From Gamarada debralockiae (lineage: Eukaryota > Ascomycota > Leotiomycetes > Helotiales > Hyphodiscaceae), in contig NXFV01000168.1 in NCBI GenBank assembly GCA_002803225.1, positions 62,001 to 126,000 on the forward strand: DNA of 64,000 nucleotides, given 5' to 3'. The translations under genes were made by a program, and so were the position numbers. Shown piece after piece: positions 31,016 through 42,720 of this stretch; the first letter of the stretch is position 1, and the number at the start of each line of letters is the position of its first letter. Under the pieces are notes generated by a model. It saw nothing but the letters and a program-made list of their open reading frames with translations, made no database searches and was not told where the DNA came from.

Positions 31016-32949
31016 TCAGTAGCCGACCAAACTCCTAACAGAGTTAACCACCACATTAGGCACATTGACCGCATCGTCGGGATACACCAAGAAGGCGAGC
31101 GCAATGATGATATAAAGGCCGAGTAACTGTGATCATTAGCAACGCAACTTGCAAGTCTTGCGTGAGAAAATCTTACCATAGCACCTTCAAGGTAATTGCT
31201 CTTACCATCTTGAATAACATATGTAACAACCAAGACACTCAAAAAGAAAACGACTGTCTCGAAAGTCTCAAAATGAAGAGTCATATCCCGGTCAATGATC
31301 CAGCCCAAAATGACCAAGAACGGCGTAACAAGTAGCGCAATCTGCATAGATGATCCAATGGCCACGCCCATCGCGAGATCCATCTTATCTTTGACAGCCA
31401 CAACGACCGCCGTGACGTGCTCTGCGGCATTACCAACAATAGGAAGGAGAACGAGGCCAACGAACGTCTTGGAGATGTGAGCAGTCTCGACAAGAGAGTC
31501 AATGCTGTCAACGAGGTACTCGGCACATACGGCCACAGCAATGGTGACGACAACGAGAACACCGGCTGCGGGCCAGGGACCCATTTGCGGTTCTTCTTCA
31601 TCTTCTTCTGCGTGGGCCTGGGCTTCGGCATCGAATAGGTTGGCGTGACTGCGGAGTTGGAAGAACAGGTAGAGGACATAGAGGATGAGAAGGATGATGG
31701 CCGTGCCGTGGGAGAGAATGAGGATGTTATGCTGGGTGTCCTCTGTTGAGTTCGTGAGGACTGAGTAGAGCTGTGGAACATTAGTTTAGGTTTGGGGGCC
31801 ACAGGGAAGTGACCTACTGTGGCTGGAATAATTAGAGCAGCTGATGCAACGGCCATCAAGGAGGACATGGTAGATGCGACAGTAGAGTTGAATCTCTGCT
31901 CGATTCCTGCCACTCTGCCTGTCCTTGTGTTGGTGATACCGCCGGCTAAGAAGCAGCATCCTAGTACCAAGAGAATATTTGACAATATGCTTCCTAGCAT
32001 GCTCGATTGGACGATTCTAATTTCGTTATTTCGCAAAGCAATAATACTGACCTATACAAATGTTAAGAACGCAACCTGCTCAATGGCAGAACCACTTACA
32101 ATGAGTTCAACTGCATTGCCAAACGTAGCATTCAAAAGTCCTCCCAAGGTTTGGCCCAACATCATGGATATCTCCTCTGTCGCAAACGATAGAACAGCAG
32201 CCAGCGGGACAATCGCAAAGAAGTTGAGAATGAAGACGACCGTAGGATTCCAGTGCGTTGCGCCTGCGACAATACCCAAGGGCACGAAGACCAGGAGGAC
32301 ATTGACATAGTTGCTAAGCAGTGTGACCTTTATGACATTGAAGACATGCGCATTAAACCTTATGAACCCATTGTCGCTTTCCATCCCCGGGGTATGTCTC
32401 TTGTTCAAGAAGAACTCCTGAAACGTACTCCTCTTGCGAACTCCTCCATTCCCATTCACACACAACAGCCCCGTATTCTCGTTGACCGGCATGGTGGTGT
32501 TCGTATTGGTGGTGTCGTCGGATGCGTTGAGTCTCCTAACAGTTCCAGACGACCTTGCCCTCTTCAATTTCCCTCGAAACGCAGGACATGCTACATATCA
32601 CAAAGAAATTCGAGTTAGCCCCAGTGCCATTCAAGCAAGAGTTTTTGTCTTGGCCCTTGGCTAAACGGCTGTGTAAGGTGTTGAAGCAAGGAAGTCGGTG
32701 GTTAGAGGTACGCGTGTAATGTCGCCGGGTATCCAGGACACGCAATAGCATGCAGTCGAAGATGGGAGAGACGTACAAGACAGTAGAGCGTAAGGTGAGT
32801 TCGATGCGCTGTATGAATGGAGGTTCGGATGCGGATTCGAACGTTTTGTGGCTGACTCCAATGGATGCGATTTGATAGGTCGGGCCAAATTGCTTGCTCA
32901 TGACTATTGGGGATACAAATGCAAAGAAATCGATTTACTTACCCACCAT
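31016..32949 (-). CDS. VCX1: vacuolar Ca2+/H+ exchanger, Vcx1/CaCA family
   Basis: Moves cytosolic Ca2+ into the vacuole in exchange for protons. Exons 32100-32590, 31818-32051, 31177-31770 and 31016-31126 are certain from the protein, and a short first coding exon ATGGTGG (32943-32949) with a GTAAGT donor fits in phase, making 478 residues. If that exon is wrong, the first in-frame ATG is 32492. The two CaCA alpha repeats are visible: GNAVELIV and [10 protein letters not shown], each in a hydrophobic setting, with about eleven membrane segments and an acidic loop ([13 protein letters not shown]) between the halves. Small introns of 47-50 nt separate the later exons. The proposed first intron is 352 nt, long for this window. 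Confidence 0.9.
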
Positions 32950-34185
32950 CTTGGCGGCTGTTCGTTCGTTCGTCGGTGGTTGTGGTTCGAGGTTTTCTTT
33001 GGTCCCTGGGTGGGCGTTCTCGTAGGCGAAATCTAGGTGAGCTGCTGCGCCTCGCTCGTCAACGTGGAAAGTGTGGCTACCGGAATGTCGGGATGATCAA
33101 ACGACAATCGATGATTGAAGGCGTGAGTTGAGTGGATTCGAAGATTGGATCTCGTGCGACGGTGGTCAGAGACTACTACTGGGTCCCAGATGAAGAGAAA
33201 GAAGATAGGAAGGGCCTGCAGCTCTTGCAAGGAGAAATTCGGTGACGAGGTCAGCAGCGAGAATGAGGAGGAGGTTGGTAGTTTCCCAGAGTTGAAAGAG
33301 AATGGAAGGCTAAAAGGTCAATGATCATGCCAAGAAAGCCAAGAGGTTAAGCACGAGAGTAGCGGGGGAATTGAGAAAATATAAGAATTGTTAGTTTCAG
33401 CGACGCCACCAAAAACGAGTGAACCCTGTTTCTTTCTTCCCTTGACCTCAGCGTGGCTGGCGGTAAAAGATAACTTTATTTATCTCGGGCATTATTCATC
33501 TAATCGGCTGCATACGTCGTGTAGTAGGTCCCCTCCTGAATGCTCCACGATCTTATCTTCTGCACGGGTGACATCTTCTTCAGCTCCGAAAGGGTACCGT
33601 ACTCGAAGCCATCACATCTCAACACCTTTCGTCAAACGTCCAACGCAAAGGTTTCAGGAACCCAGAGAAAATCTATGAAGCTATGACCATGCTATCATAC
33701 TATCCCACCTGGCATGTGCCGATGACGTATCACTCGCCCCTTGGGCGGTTGATTTCCCTTTGCAAAGCCTCTCTTGGCACGCGACAGCGCACTAGTGCAT
33801 TCGCCAACCAGTCCTTGGCAAGCTTAAGTAGACGAGGCAGCCCTGAAAATTTCTTGGCATTGGGGAAGATTCAAGCCGACGATGCCGTCGCTTTCGGTCT
33901 CTGCTTGAGTGAGTTGCTGATTCGATGCGGAAGGTATTCCTTGGCCTCCGGTCGGTGTTTGAATTCTCTGTTGCAAAAAGAAGGAATGCAGTGAGCGCTC
34001 TAAAAGTTATACGGAGTCCGGGGGTGAGATTCAAAAGGGAAAGCGATGCGTGGGTACAAAGGTACCCGAAGACCACACGTGCAAGGAACAAGCGAGATAT
34101 CCGCTTCCCCTTTTCAATTTCTGCAACTTTGACTGTTAAATATTGCGACTAGTGGAAGCCTCACCTCAGTGAGATCACGTATTCC
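32950..34185. other. intergenic
   Basis: About 1.2 kb upstream of the exchanger gene. Contains its promoter and a small GTTCGTTCGTTCG run near 32962. Short frames on both strands lack motifs. Confidence 0.45.
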
Positions 34186-34520
34186 ATGTTCTTACCACAC
34201 AAGCTTCTGGTCCTGCACGTTCTTGGAGTCTTGGTCTCAGGGCAACTGACACATTCCAATACAATAAGATTCTCAGTGGCACACATCCCTTCACACATCA
34301 ATCTACGAAACATCCAACATGAACGCCCATTTTCGGCAGTATTATTATTGTCGGCAACACTACTTTTAGGTAAGACAGGTCTTCAATCGCGAAAATCTGG
34401 AGCAGGTTGCAGCTCTATTTGTCATAGCCAGACAATGCAGGAAAATGGCCACTGAACACAGTTGACGGACCAAGTCCAGTTGTCCTCGCCCTCGGGGAGC
34501 CAATTCCTGCCGCATTGTAG
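34186..34520 (+). CDS. candidate small secreted or membrane protein, 87 residues
   Basis: Weakly supported. The ATG at 34186 opens MFLPHKLLVLHVLGVLVSGQ, which looks like a signal peptide. A GTAAGA donor at 34370 and CAG acceptor at 34438-34440 define a 71-nt intron whose removal keeps the frame to TAG 34518-34520. A second hydrophobic stretch (FSAVLLLSATLLL) spans the exon end. No family is recognised and there are no Cys residues in the spliced product, so a classical effector is unlikely. It may be a chance frame. Confidence 0.25.
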
Positions 34521-35407
34521 AATGCTTCTGACATTTGAAAGATTTACCTTGACCTTCTTATGTACCAAAGAAGGACCAGAGTGAATCGTTGAGAGCGTAT
34601 TCAGTGATTGAGAGTTTGGGATTGGTTTCAAAGCAAGAGCCAATTAAGAAATATAACTGTGACTCAAATCCCTTGCGTTGAATGAGAGATCTGGAGCGCA
34701 TCTGCAGAGGTTCCCTCAAAATTCAAACTTCAATCGCTGATATCAGTTGAGTGGAAAAGATCACACGTTTTCCATGGGAAGATTCATCTCCAAAGCCCTC
34801 GGCAGGTGATAGATACTTCCAATCTCTGCTTTTGGAGCTTGCTTAATACTTTGTCTTTACAATGCACGGGCCGTAATCGTTGTGACGCACAGAGGGCCTG
34901 ATTCTATCGATGATGTAATCGAGAGTAGATTTCTGTTCCTCAGCCAAGTTCCCTATGCCACGGAAGCCGCGTTCATCCAAGTGTCGTTCAAATTGGCTCA
35001 GGATGTCATTTTCGACTGTTTTGCGCACAAGCCACCTTCTCGGACAGCACATAGAAAAAAGGTCCTGAGAATGTGAAACTTGGTCAAATTGTCTTACTAA
35101 TTACCCTTGATTTCAATCGCTGAGAACGACCGGATGATTCGGGAATGCAGTACTCAAGGTATTCTGCCCGGTTCTATCCTTTTCACCAACTATATCTTCG
35201 CGGAGATATATAGTAACCAACAGGTGCAGAAGAAAAGCAGTTTTCCAAATTTCTCATTATATCCAATTCTACTAGTACTAATTTCCATTCACACTTTTGC
35301 GCACCGCGGGGGGTAATATATGTCGCTCGGGGTCTTGGGAAAGGGGTTGTTCACAAAGTCTCGGAATGGTTGGAAGTCATCGCGATTTAAATCGTTTGAT
35401 TCATAGT
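34521..35407. other. intergenic
   Basis: About 890 bases between the uncertain small gene and the stop of Utp14. No supported feature. Confidence 0.45.
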
Positions 35408-38400
35408 CTAGAGTAATGGCTTTGACATCGGAGCGATAATGCCTTGCTTGAGCAGGACCCTAGGCTTCGTGGCATCCTGGAACGTTTCTTTCGTCGCCCA
35501 CTCTGGTCCAACAGGCAATCGGAGAGATCTCTCGTACTGCTGTCTCGTCTCGAAAGGATGGGGAAGGGAAGATGCAAGGTATTTGCCATTCTGTCCACGC
35601 TGTTAGCTCAATTCTGCATCTCGAAATGGACAGAGCACCACTAACCTTCTTGACGCGTTTCTCATTAATGATGACACGCTCAAGTTTCGCATCTTTCCTG
35701 TTCTTCTCCTTGATTCCTTCCAATTTTGTCAAGATTTTACCCTTGTTCCGCGCCTTCTCCTTTTTGCTTAAACCGTCACCAGTCCAGCTACCCCATCCGG
35801 GCAAGGTATTATCGATGACTTTCTCCTCCTCGTCCTCAATGGTTTGCTTCTTCTCGGCCTCGAATTCCCCGACAACATCTGCCCCTGCAAATGCTCTCTT
35901 AATCAACTCTTGATCTCGGATGGCAAAGGGCAGTCGGACAGCGTTGTCATCATCACTATTCTCCTCTGATCCGGTGTCAAGAGTGGTGGTGGCTGACTTC
36001 GCAGTTTTTTTAGGCTTTGGTTGAGTTGCAATTACAGCGGCTTGGGATAAATCGAGCTCCTCGATATCCACAGCGTTGTTTTTCTTCTGTCGTCGTTTTC
36101 GTGCTTCTGCATCGGTGACCATACTTGACTTGGATATGACTTTCGACCAAGCTCCACCTTCATAAGAGGCATCTTGTTGGGGCTTTGACGAGGGCGGCTG
36201 AAGTGATCTAGAAGATCCATTTGCTTTCTTGCTTCGTGATACGGTAGCATTTCCTTTCGAAGCATTGTCAAGCCCGCGAATCTCAATATCAGAATTGCCC
36301 CCATCGGCCTCAGAGTCGGCTGGCTCCTCAAACTCATTTCGTGGCGCATGAGAATTCTTTTCTTGGACTTTGTTGGTTCCAGGTCCGAATATCCTTCGTC
36401 CAACATCACCATCTTCCTCTTCGCTCGATGATTCTTCCCCTGCTAGCTCCTTTCTGATATCCTCGACCATGGCATCATTGTCCTTCTTTCTTGCTGCCTC
36501 TGCCTTCAGCATAAACTTCATGTTCGCCAATTTCCCCCCGGGCGCAGATTCGTCAACACTAACCGCATTACCGACTTTGTCTAATTGTCGCAGAATTTGT
36601 CTCTGTTCGTCATCATCGTCCTCTTCTCTGACTTCATCGTCTGAATCGCTGAAAGACGCATCCGAGCCGTCATTCCTCACAGTACGACCCTCAATTCGTT
36701 TCCTAAGCTCGTGGTCCCTTCTAGCCATCTCAGTAATCCCAGCCCTCGCATCTTCATCCCAAGCTGCTCGGCCAGTTTCCTTCGTAGCTTTTGCCCATTT
36801 GCTTCCCCGGTGCTTTGCTCCCATACGCTCTTCAGCTCGTCTCCTATCCTGGGCTTCAAGTTCATCCTCAGAGGGCACGAAACCACCCTCGGCCAGGGCC
36901 TCCTTATTCAGTCGTTCCTCCTTCTCGCGCTGCTTGCGGTGAACCTTGCGATATGACTTGCTCTTAATTTTCTTGATTCGCTTTGCCTTGGCTTCTTCCC
37001 GGAAGAGAAGTTCACGAGCCATCCGTAGTTGATCCCTTCGTGCCTTAACCTCCTCGACAGACATGTGGTTGGTCTCTAACTCCTCGAACTCGCGAATTCG
37101 GTCCTCATCATCTTTTCCGTTCGCAGCTGCTAGCCCACTTTCTTCTAAGATGCTCTGGATAGTAGCCTCGAGCTCATTGAACGGCTTGGCCTGAGTTGTA
37201 GGCTGTAATCGAGTATTGGCATGCACTGAGGTAATATCGTTGTCGGGAAGAGGGAATATCAAATGGTCTGCTCGACGATTGTGTTTCACAGTGTCTGTCC
37301 ACCTCTCTAACGTTTCCTTGGTCTTGTCGTATGCTACACTGCGATCTAGACGATCTTGTTGACGCTTAGAAATTGGTACTGACAATGATTTAGCAAAACT
37401 TTTCCCTTTGCCCTCACTCTTTTCAGGCTTCGCTGAGTCGTCCAGAATCAGTTTTGTCTTTGCGGCGCCTACTTTGGAGGGATCTTTATACTCGAATCCA
37501 CCATCAGGTCGTTGCTTTTCAGGACCTCGTTTTGATTCGGCGCTCTGTGGCAGACCATTGATCATTTGGTGCATAGCTGCAAGCTTGGCGGGGTCCATAG
37601 TATCGTCCTCATCTGCTGACGAGGCAGACGACCCATCGTCGCTGTCTTCGCTATCCTCTTCCTCGATCGAGTCTGATTCCTCGGCCTCAAGCTCCATGCG
37701 GTTGCCTGGCTCGTCATCCTTGTATTCCACCGAGTCCGATTCTCCCGCATCTTGTCTGCTGTACTTTCTGGGTTCGTCTTCTTCGTCTTTGTCTTCGAGT
37801 TCGACGGTCTCAGACTCGATTACGTCTCGTTCCTTGCCTTTGCGGGGTGGCTCGAGGTCGCTGTCCCCTTCTGTCTGGTCCAACATGGCAGCTAGATCAA
37901 TCGCATCCTCTCCCAGACCATCGTCACTCAATTCAGAGCCAGATTCTTCCCCCTCTTCATCAAGATTGATATCTTTCGGCCTCGAACTCTTCTTGCTCTT
38001 CTTGTCCGAGCTCCCTCCAAAAGTAAACCCATCAAACCTCTCCTCATCGCTCTCCCCAAACGCCTCATCACTGTCTAGGTCGCTATCATCATCGCTATCG
38101 ACTTGTCCAAGCTTCCAGTTGTTCCCCTCACTATCACTACCCTCATCCACATCTAGCTCGTCAGATCGACCCTTTGCCGGACCCTTCCTTTGCTTTTTCG
38201 AATGCGATTCTTCCTTCCCGTCTTCCTCACCATATTCATCTCGCGCACGCTTCTTCCCAGGTCTATTTCCGCCTTCGCTCGCCCCGAGGCGATTTTGTCG
38301 GATTTTGATCTTATCGGGATTTTGGTGGGAGGCGATCGAGAAAGCGTCTAAAGCCCTCTTTTTCGATTTGACCTTCGCCTTGGGCTTTTTCGACGGCGCA

Positions 38401-38426
38401 CTGCCATGGGATTGTCTTCCAGGCAT
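35408..38426 (-). CDS. UTP14: U3 snoRNA-associated protein 14 (small-subunit processome)
   Basis: Component of the small-subunit processome in the nucleolus; activates the helicase Dhr1 in 18S rRNA maturation. Exons 35646-38426 and 35408-35590 give 987 residues. The N-terminal half alternates basic (KKPKAKVKSKKRALDAF) and very acidic Ser/Asp/Glu tracts. The Utp14 domain starts at LERWTDTVKHNRRADHLIFP. Conserved later parts are KIKSKSYRKVHRKQREKEE and WGSWTGDG. The 55-nt intron rebuilds the family ending (ETRQQYERSLRLPVGPEW, then QGIIAPMSKPLL). A long plus-strand frame over the acidic part is only its antisense shadow. Confidence 0.96.
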
Positions 38427-38617
38427 GTTTCCAGTGTCGATAAATTGAGAATTGTGGTGGCTGGGAGTCTCTCAATCTTTATCAAAATTCGTCGAACTTT
38501 TTTCCATTGGATCAGAGATGCGGCCGCATGACCCGCTAGCGCCATCCATCTCTGCGTCTCGTTCGACTTCCTCCAGAAAAAGCTCCGACGAGATAGACAT
38601 TCAGCAACGACACAATC

Positions 38618-38983
38618 ATGAAGCCCACCGAAGTCCTCCTCAAGCGCGTCGCGCGGCATGCGCTGAATACGAAACAGACGAATAAGGGGTTCTATAAGGG
38701 TACGGGTTCTGGATCGATGGGTTCGCATACCAAGTATGGAGGATACAAGATAGATTGGGATAAAGTCAGGACATATGTTGTGCCGAAGGACTTGAAAGAT
38801 TTCAAGGTAGGGTCAATTGTGAGTGCGAAGAGGATTGGATGTGTACTGATTGGATTGCAGCTTACGCCGTTCGTGACGAGGAAGATGAAGCCGATTAAAG
38901 GACGATTTGAGGGGGATCCGAAAGGGGCGCTGAGTGGAGAGGCATATTTGAAGAAATGGAAGGCGGAGAATGGGGAGGATTGA
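38618..38983 (+). CDS. MRPL27: mitochondrial ribosomal protein mL41 (MRP-L27 family)
   Basis: Large-subunit protein of the mitochondrial ribosome. Exons 38618-38806 and 38861-38983 give 103 residues. Family features are TKQTNKGFYKGTGSGSMG, YGGYKIDWDKVRTYVVP, and LTPFVTRKM straight after the splice junction. The intron is 54 nt with no stop in frame, so the unspliced frame is also open (121 codons). I prefer the spliced form because it joins DLKDFK to LTPFV as in the family. It is divergent from UTP14, with about 190 bases between the starts, so a shared promoter linking two ribosome-biogenesis genes is possible. Confidence 0.93.
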   Translation: MKPTEVLLKRVARHALNTKQTNKGFYKGTGSGSMGSHTKYGGYKIDWDKVRTYVVPKDLKDFKVGSIVSAKRIGCVLIGLQLTPFVTRKMKPIKGRFEGDPKGALSGEAYLKKWKAENGED

Positions 38984-39307
38984 GGAATTGGGCTTGGTAT
39001 GGTTCAATAATTCTCGATTTCTGGCCTTGAGTTGACAATAAGCAAGACGGATGTATCATATTGGGCGGCGTTGGAAATTTTGTTCAATACAAGTATTAAG
39101 GCAGGGGGGGGATGAATACCATTAAGCACCGACGCAGAAGGCAAATCTATTTACTAGCAGTCTGTCGGTTGAGACTGGGCAATATGATCATAATGGGCTT
39201 CGATATTTGGGATATGTACTTCAGCACAGGGAGCGTTCAAATCACTGTTGCTTAGAGAGCTCGATATATCTCAATGACACTTGGGCTACAACAACCACAC
39301 ACCGGGC
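38984..39307. other. intergenic, convergent 3' regions
   Basis: About 320 bases between the mL41 stop and the transporter stop. A G-run is at 39107-39114. Nothing else seen. Confidence 0.5.
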
Positions 39308-41121
39308 TTATACATTTGTCTGAAGTGGCTTATCCACGGCGACATCAACTCCGGTTCCCTTAGAGGTTTCCACAGTTGCTTCTTCTGCCTCTACTGGCTT
39401 ATCTACGAGCTCATTGTTTTTCATCAGAAAGCTCATAATTGCAGCTACGACAATCTCAGCTAACGCAAGGAAGAATACGCCCCTCACGGCTTCCAGGTAT
39501 ATACCAACAATGGCTTGTTTCTGGGACCCTTTAAGAGTCTTCAAGCTCTCGAAGTCGGTCGAAACAGTCGCCACAAGAGTCGGGTTCCCTGCCAGAAGTG
39601 TCCGTAAGTGTCCAATTGATAGCTTTTGAAAGACTGTCGAAGCAACGGTGATCCCAAGTGCCAGACCTGTCGATTCAATGGTCCATGAGGCGGCCTGAAT
39701 GATTGCTTGCTTTTCGTCCTGCACTGAACTTAATACTCCCATTAATCGGGTGACGAAAGCGCCACCAGATCCTATCCCCACTAGGCCGAGGTATACAAAA
39801 ATGCACCAAGAGGAAGTGTGTTGAGTCAAAGTGCAGAGGAGAGATATCCCCAGGGTATAGCTTATCTGCACGGGGATATTCACCCAATAGTACCGCGCAG
39901 TCTTTTCGACGACACGTCCAGTCAAAGCGGAACTGGCTGCTATTCCGACAGCCATTGGGATGAAACGAAGTCCTGCTGCTCCTGTCGAATGTCCGAGAAC
40001 TTGAAGGTAAATCGGCACGTAAAAGAGGATGCTTATATTTGCTGCGCTTGCAAAGAAGAAGCTCAGCTGAGAAGCAGCAACAGTTCGTTGCAACATAGCT
40101 CGGAGAGGTATTGCCGCGTTGCTTGCTTTACAGTAATCCCAAAAGATGAACAGACCGAAGCTGATTCCAGCAATGACCAAGGAAGTGATGACAAGTGCGC
40201 TGTTCCAACCCACGCTGGTCCCGCCAGAATTCAGTGCGAGTTGGAAGAGAAGTATTGCAATCACCAAGGTGAGGCCGCCGAAGTAGTCGATTTGACGCAA
40301 CAAGGAAGCATCCGTCTTCTTTTGGTGGATTTTGACAACGAAGAATACTAGTAACCCATTCATCGCTATGATTGGTGGTTGAATTAGGAACGCCCATCTC
40401 CATCCAATTGCTTGATTCACCCCTCCTCCATATACTCCTCCCAAGGCGAAGATGATCCCATAACAGATATTGCCCAGACCCTCAATCAATGCCCTCTGTC
40501 TCAGAGGTACTAGATCGGTCTCGACAAAAGCCGTAATAGAGACAATGGCGCCACCGCCCATCCCCTGGAGTATTCGGCCCAGAAGAAAAACGCTGAGAAT
40601 AGGAGCGAGGCCACATAGCAAAGTTCCAATGGCAAACAAAGTATAGCACACCATGAGTCCTCTCCTCCGGCCATAGATATCCGTTAAGTGCCCGCTCAGA
40701 GGTTGTGATATCGACGCGCCGATTGGAAACACAGTCTGGATCCATGAAAGCTTGGAGAGTGAGTTGAAAGAAGCCGAAACAGGGCCACTAATGGTTCCCA
40801 TCATTGTATCATCTATGAAGACGTTAATTGAAGCTCCGCGTATGGCCTGGCTAAGTGGAAATACCCATCACAACAATCAGCATTCCAAACTGCAATCCTG
40901 TTAGCCGACCATTCTCTGAACCAAAGAGGATGATTTCTTACCCATAAACCGCCTAAAATGACCACCAATCTAGTTGTCGATGGCTCCCCGCTTGTATCTT
41001 GAACTTCGTCCGCGGAATTATCCCTAATTGCTTGGGTCATACTGCTCTGTATCTGGGTACTGGAACGCCCCTTATTCCCGTCTTTGGAAGTATCCATCGT
41101 TTTGTTTGTTGCTTCTGCCAT
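39308..41121 (-). CDS. MFS multidrug/toxin-efflux type transporter (DHA2-like, 14 segments)
   Basis: Proton-driven exporter of the major facilitator superfamily. Exons 40942-41121 and 39308-40846 are both whole codons and give 572 residues. The start MAEATNKTMDTSKDGNK is hydrophilic. The 95-nt intron lies inside the first membrane segment. Motif A is GHLTDIYGRRRG, motif C-like glycines are seen in GLGNICYGIIFALGGVYGG, and WRWAFLIQPP is typical of the DHA2/Tri12 branch. About 14 hydrophobic segments are visible. Its nearest neighbour upstream is the NRPS pseudogene, so export of a secondary metabolite is a reasonable guess but not shown. Confidence 0.9.
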
Positions 41122-42720
41122 TCCAAAATACAAACGCAAGGCATTATTGGCTTGACTTGAAGATCGTGAGGGCAGAGAAACAGTTTTCTTGGGACGGCTT
41201 AGGATTCAACCACTATACTCCGTACTGTTAAACCAACAACTTAGAGCGGAACAAGCTTCCAGCGGCTGTGATCCCCGGCTGCCCACCCAGTCCGTAGCTC
41301 CACTTGGCCCATATTTGGGAAGGGCCAGGTCGAGTTCTTCTGGAGATCCGATTGGTACCATCGCGTGAGCCGTGTGTGCAAACTTGCATACAACCTTGTA
41401 GAATATGTACAACGTGCGTCGTATCAATGGTTCGTAATTGAACCAGCGCTACTTCGTAGACTACTGGTCACAGGTTCTTCGGTTGTCTAAAAGTAGGAGG
41501 CGTTGCAGATTCTTCCAAGGTGGCGCCCAAGGACCCATGCCGAACCACTCTGGCCAAGCAAAACTTGCTTGGACAACCGTTATAGACTACATCACCATAC
41601 GTTCGTACGGACCCCGCTTGATTTGGATACGTTCTGAATGGCTTTGCCAACAACTCCACAACACCTCGGCCGCACCCTTGCACTTGAACTGTCCACATCT
41701 GGACCACCCTTGTTTCCGATGCATCCTGCATGGCCGCTGAGTATTCCAGTATTCCCGGATGCACCTACAAGAAATGATTCAACTTTGGCGTCCTGGGAAA
41801 TGCATGTCGTAAATTGGCAATGACATGAGGTCGGTGCGCAGGATTGCAGCTCCCTACTGATGAACGCTGAGGCTTTCAAAGGCATCGCAAAATCAAGGCA
41901 TTCCTCGAGACGCAACATCCTTTCACCGCTGTTCTTACACCATCCTTTGACACCTCCATTGTGTCCTGAAGGCTTAAGAGCACATCAAGCAGTACGTCAA
42001 TCACAACAGACGTTCGGTAAGACAACCGACCGGGGTGGCGCTGGGGACTCTTGCTATTGGAATCATTTAAAAGCAGCACTGCATTGCCCAACGCTCATGG
42101 GATTTAAATGATTTGATTTTCCCGCGTCACGCGCTTCGAGGTTTGACTGCATTTGCAAAGTGAATCCTGCCAGGCTTTCCTACTTATATTTTGTCTCGTC
42201 CTACTTCCATGGGTCTACATTAAAAATCACGGTCTTCAGTTTTATCTATATGCCTCAAACCTCCTTTTTCACACACCATGCAGCCATGCTTTGAACTCGA
42301 TACAAACGCTCTTCCGCGCTCACCGTCGTATGCATACCCACATCTTGGTTTCTTCCAGGCTCCCAGCTCAAGGAAATCTACCATTTTTACGCCATGAGAT
42401 GCTCGTAGAGGTATTGCAGTTTATCCGCTGTTGTGCAACACCATCTAGCTACCAGGGTTCAAGCAATCCACAGCATACCACTGTACAATGGATGCTCGAA
42501 CAAGATAGATATTGAGTCAAAGCCAGACTCTTTCCTTTGCAGATGCCGCGAGCTAGCTTTCTTATTCGGCCATCATTGTCAACGATATTTATATCTAACG
42601 TCTCTAGGCATTGTCGAATTCGGCATCCACTTTTTAACCCCTCTTCATTGATTTCGGAATCTGTCCACGATGAACATAACGGACAACCCCAGCAATTGAA
42701 AGGCCATAGCCGGTGAATCG
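41122..42720. other. intergenic
   Basis: About 1.6 kb between the transporter (-) and the NRPS pseudogene (+). Frames up to about 120 codons on both strands, none convincing. One minus-strand frame at 41592-41918 has GASGNTG, a dinucleotide-binding-like string, without the rest of such a fold. Confidence 0.45.

Noticed and set aside
32955..32975. GTTCGTTCGTTCG run as a possible regulatory repeat
   Set aside because: Three units of a simple repeat in the 5' leader of the exchanger gene; no evidence of function.
37408..38448. 346-codon Ser-rich frame on the plus strand
   Set aside because: Antisense of the acidic part of UTP14, which is well supported by family motifs.
41592..41918. GASGNTG string suggesting a NAD(P)-binding reductase (NmrA-like)
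   Set aside because: No further strand-helix pattern, Cys-rich continuation and no exon partners; likely chance.
42153..42515. 120-codon frame with hydrophobic start before the NRPS
   Set aside because: Signal-peptide-like beginning only; composition of the rest is random and no family is seen.
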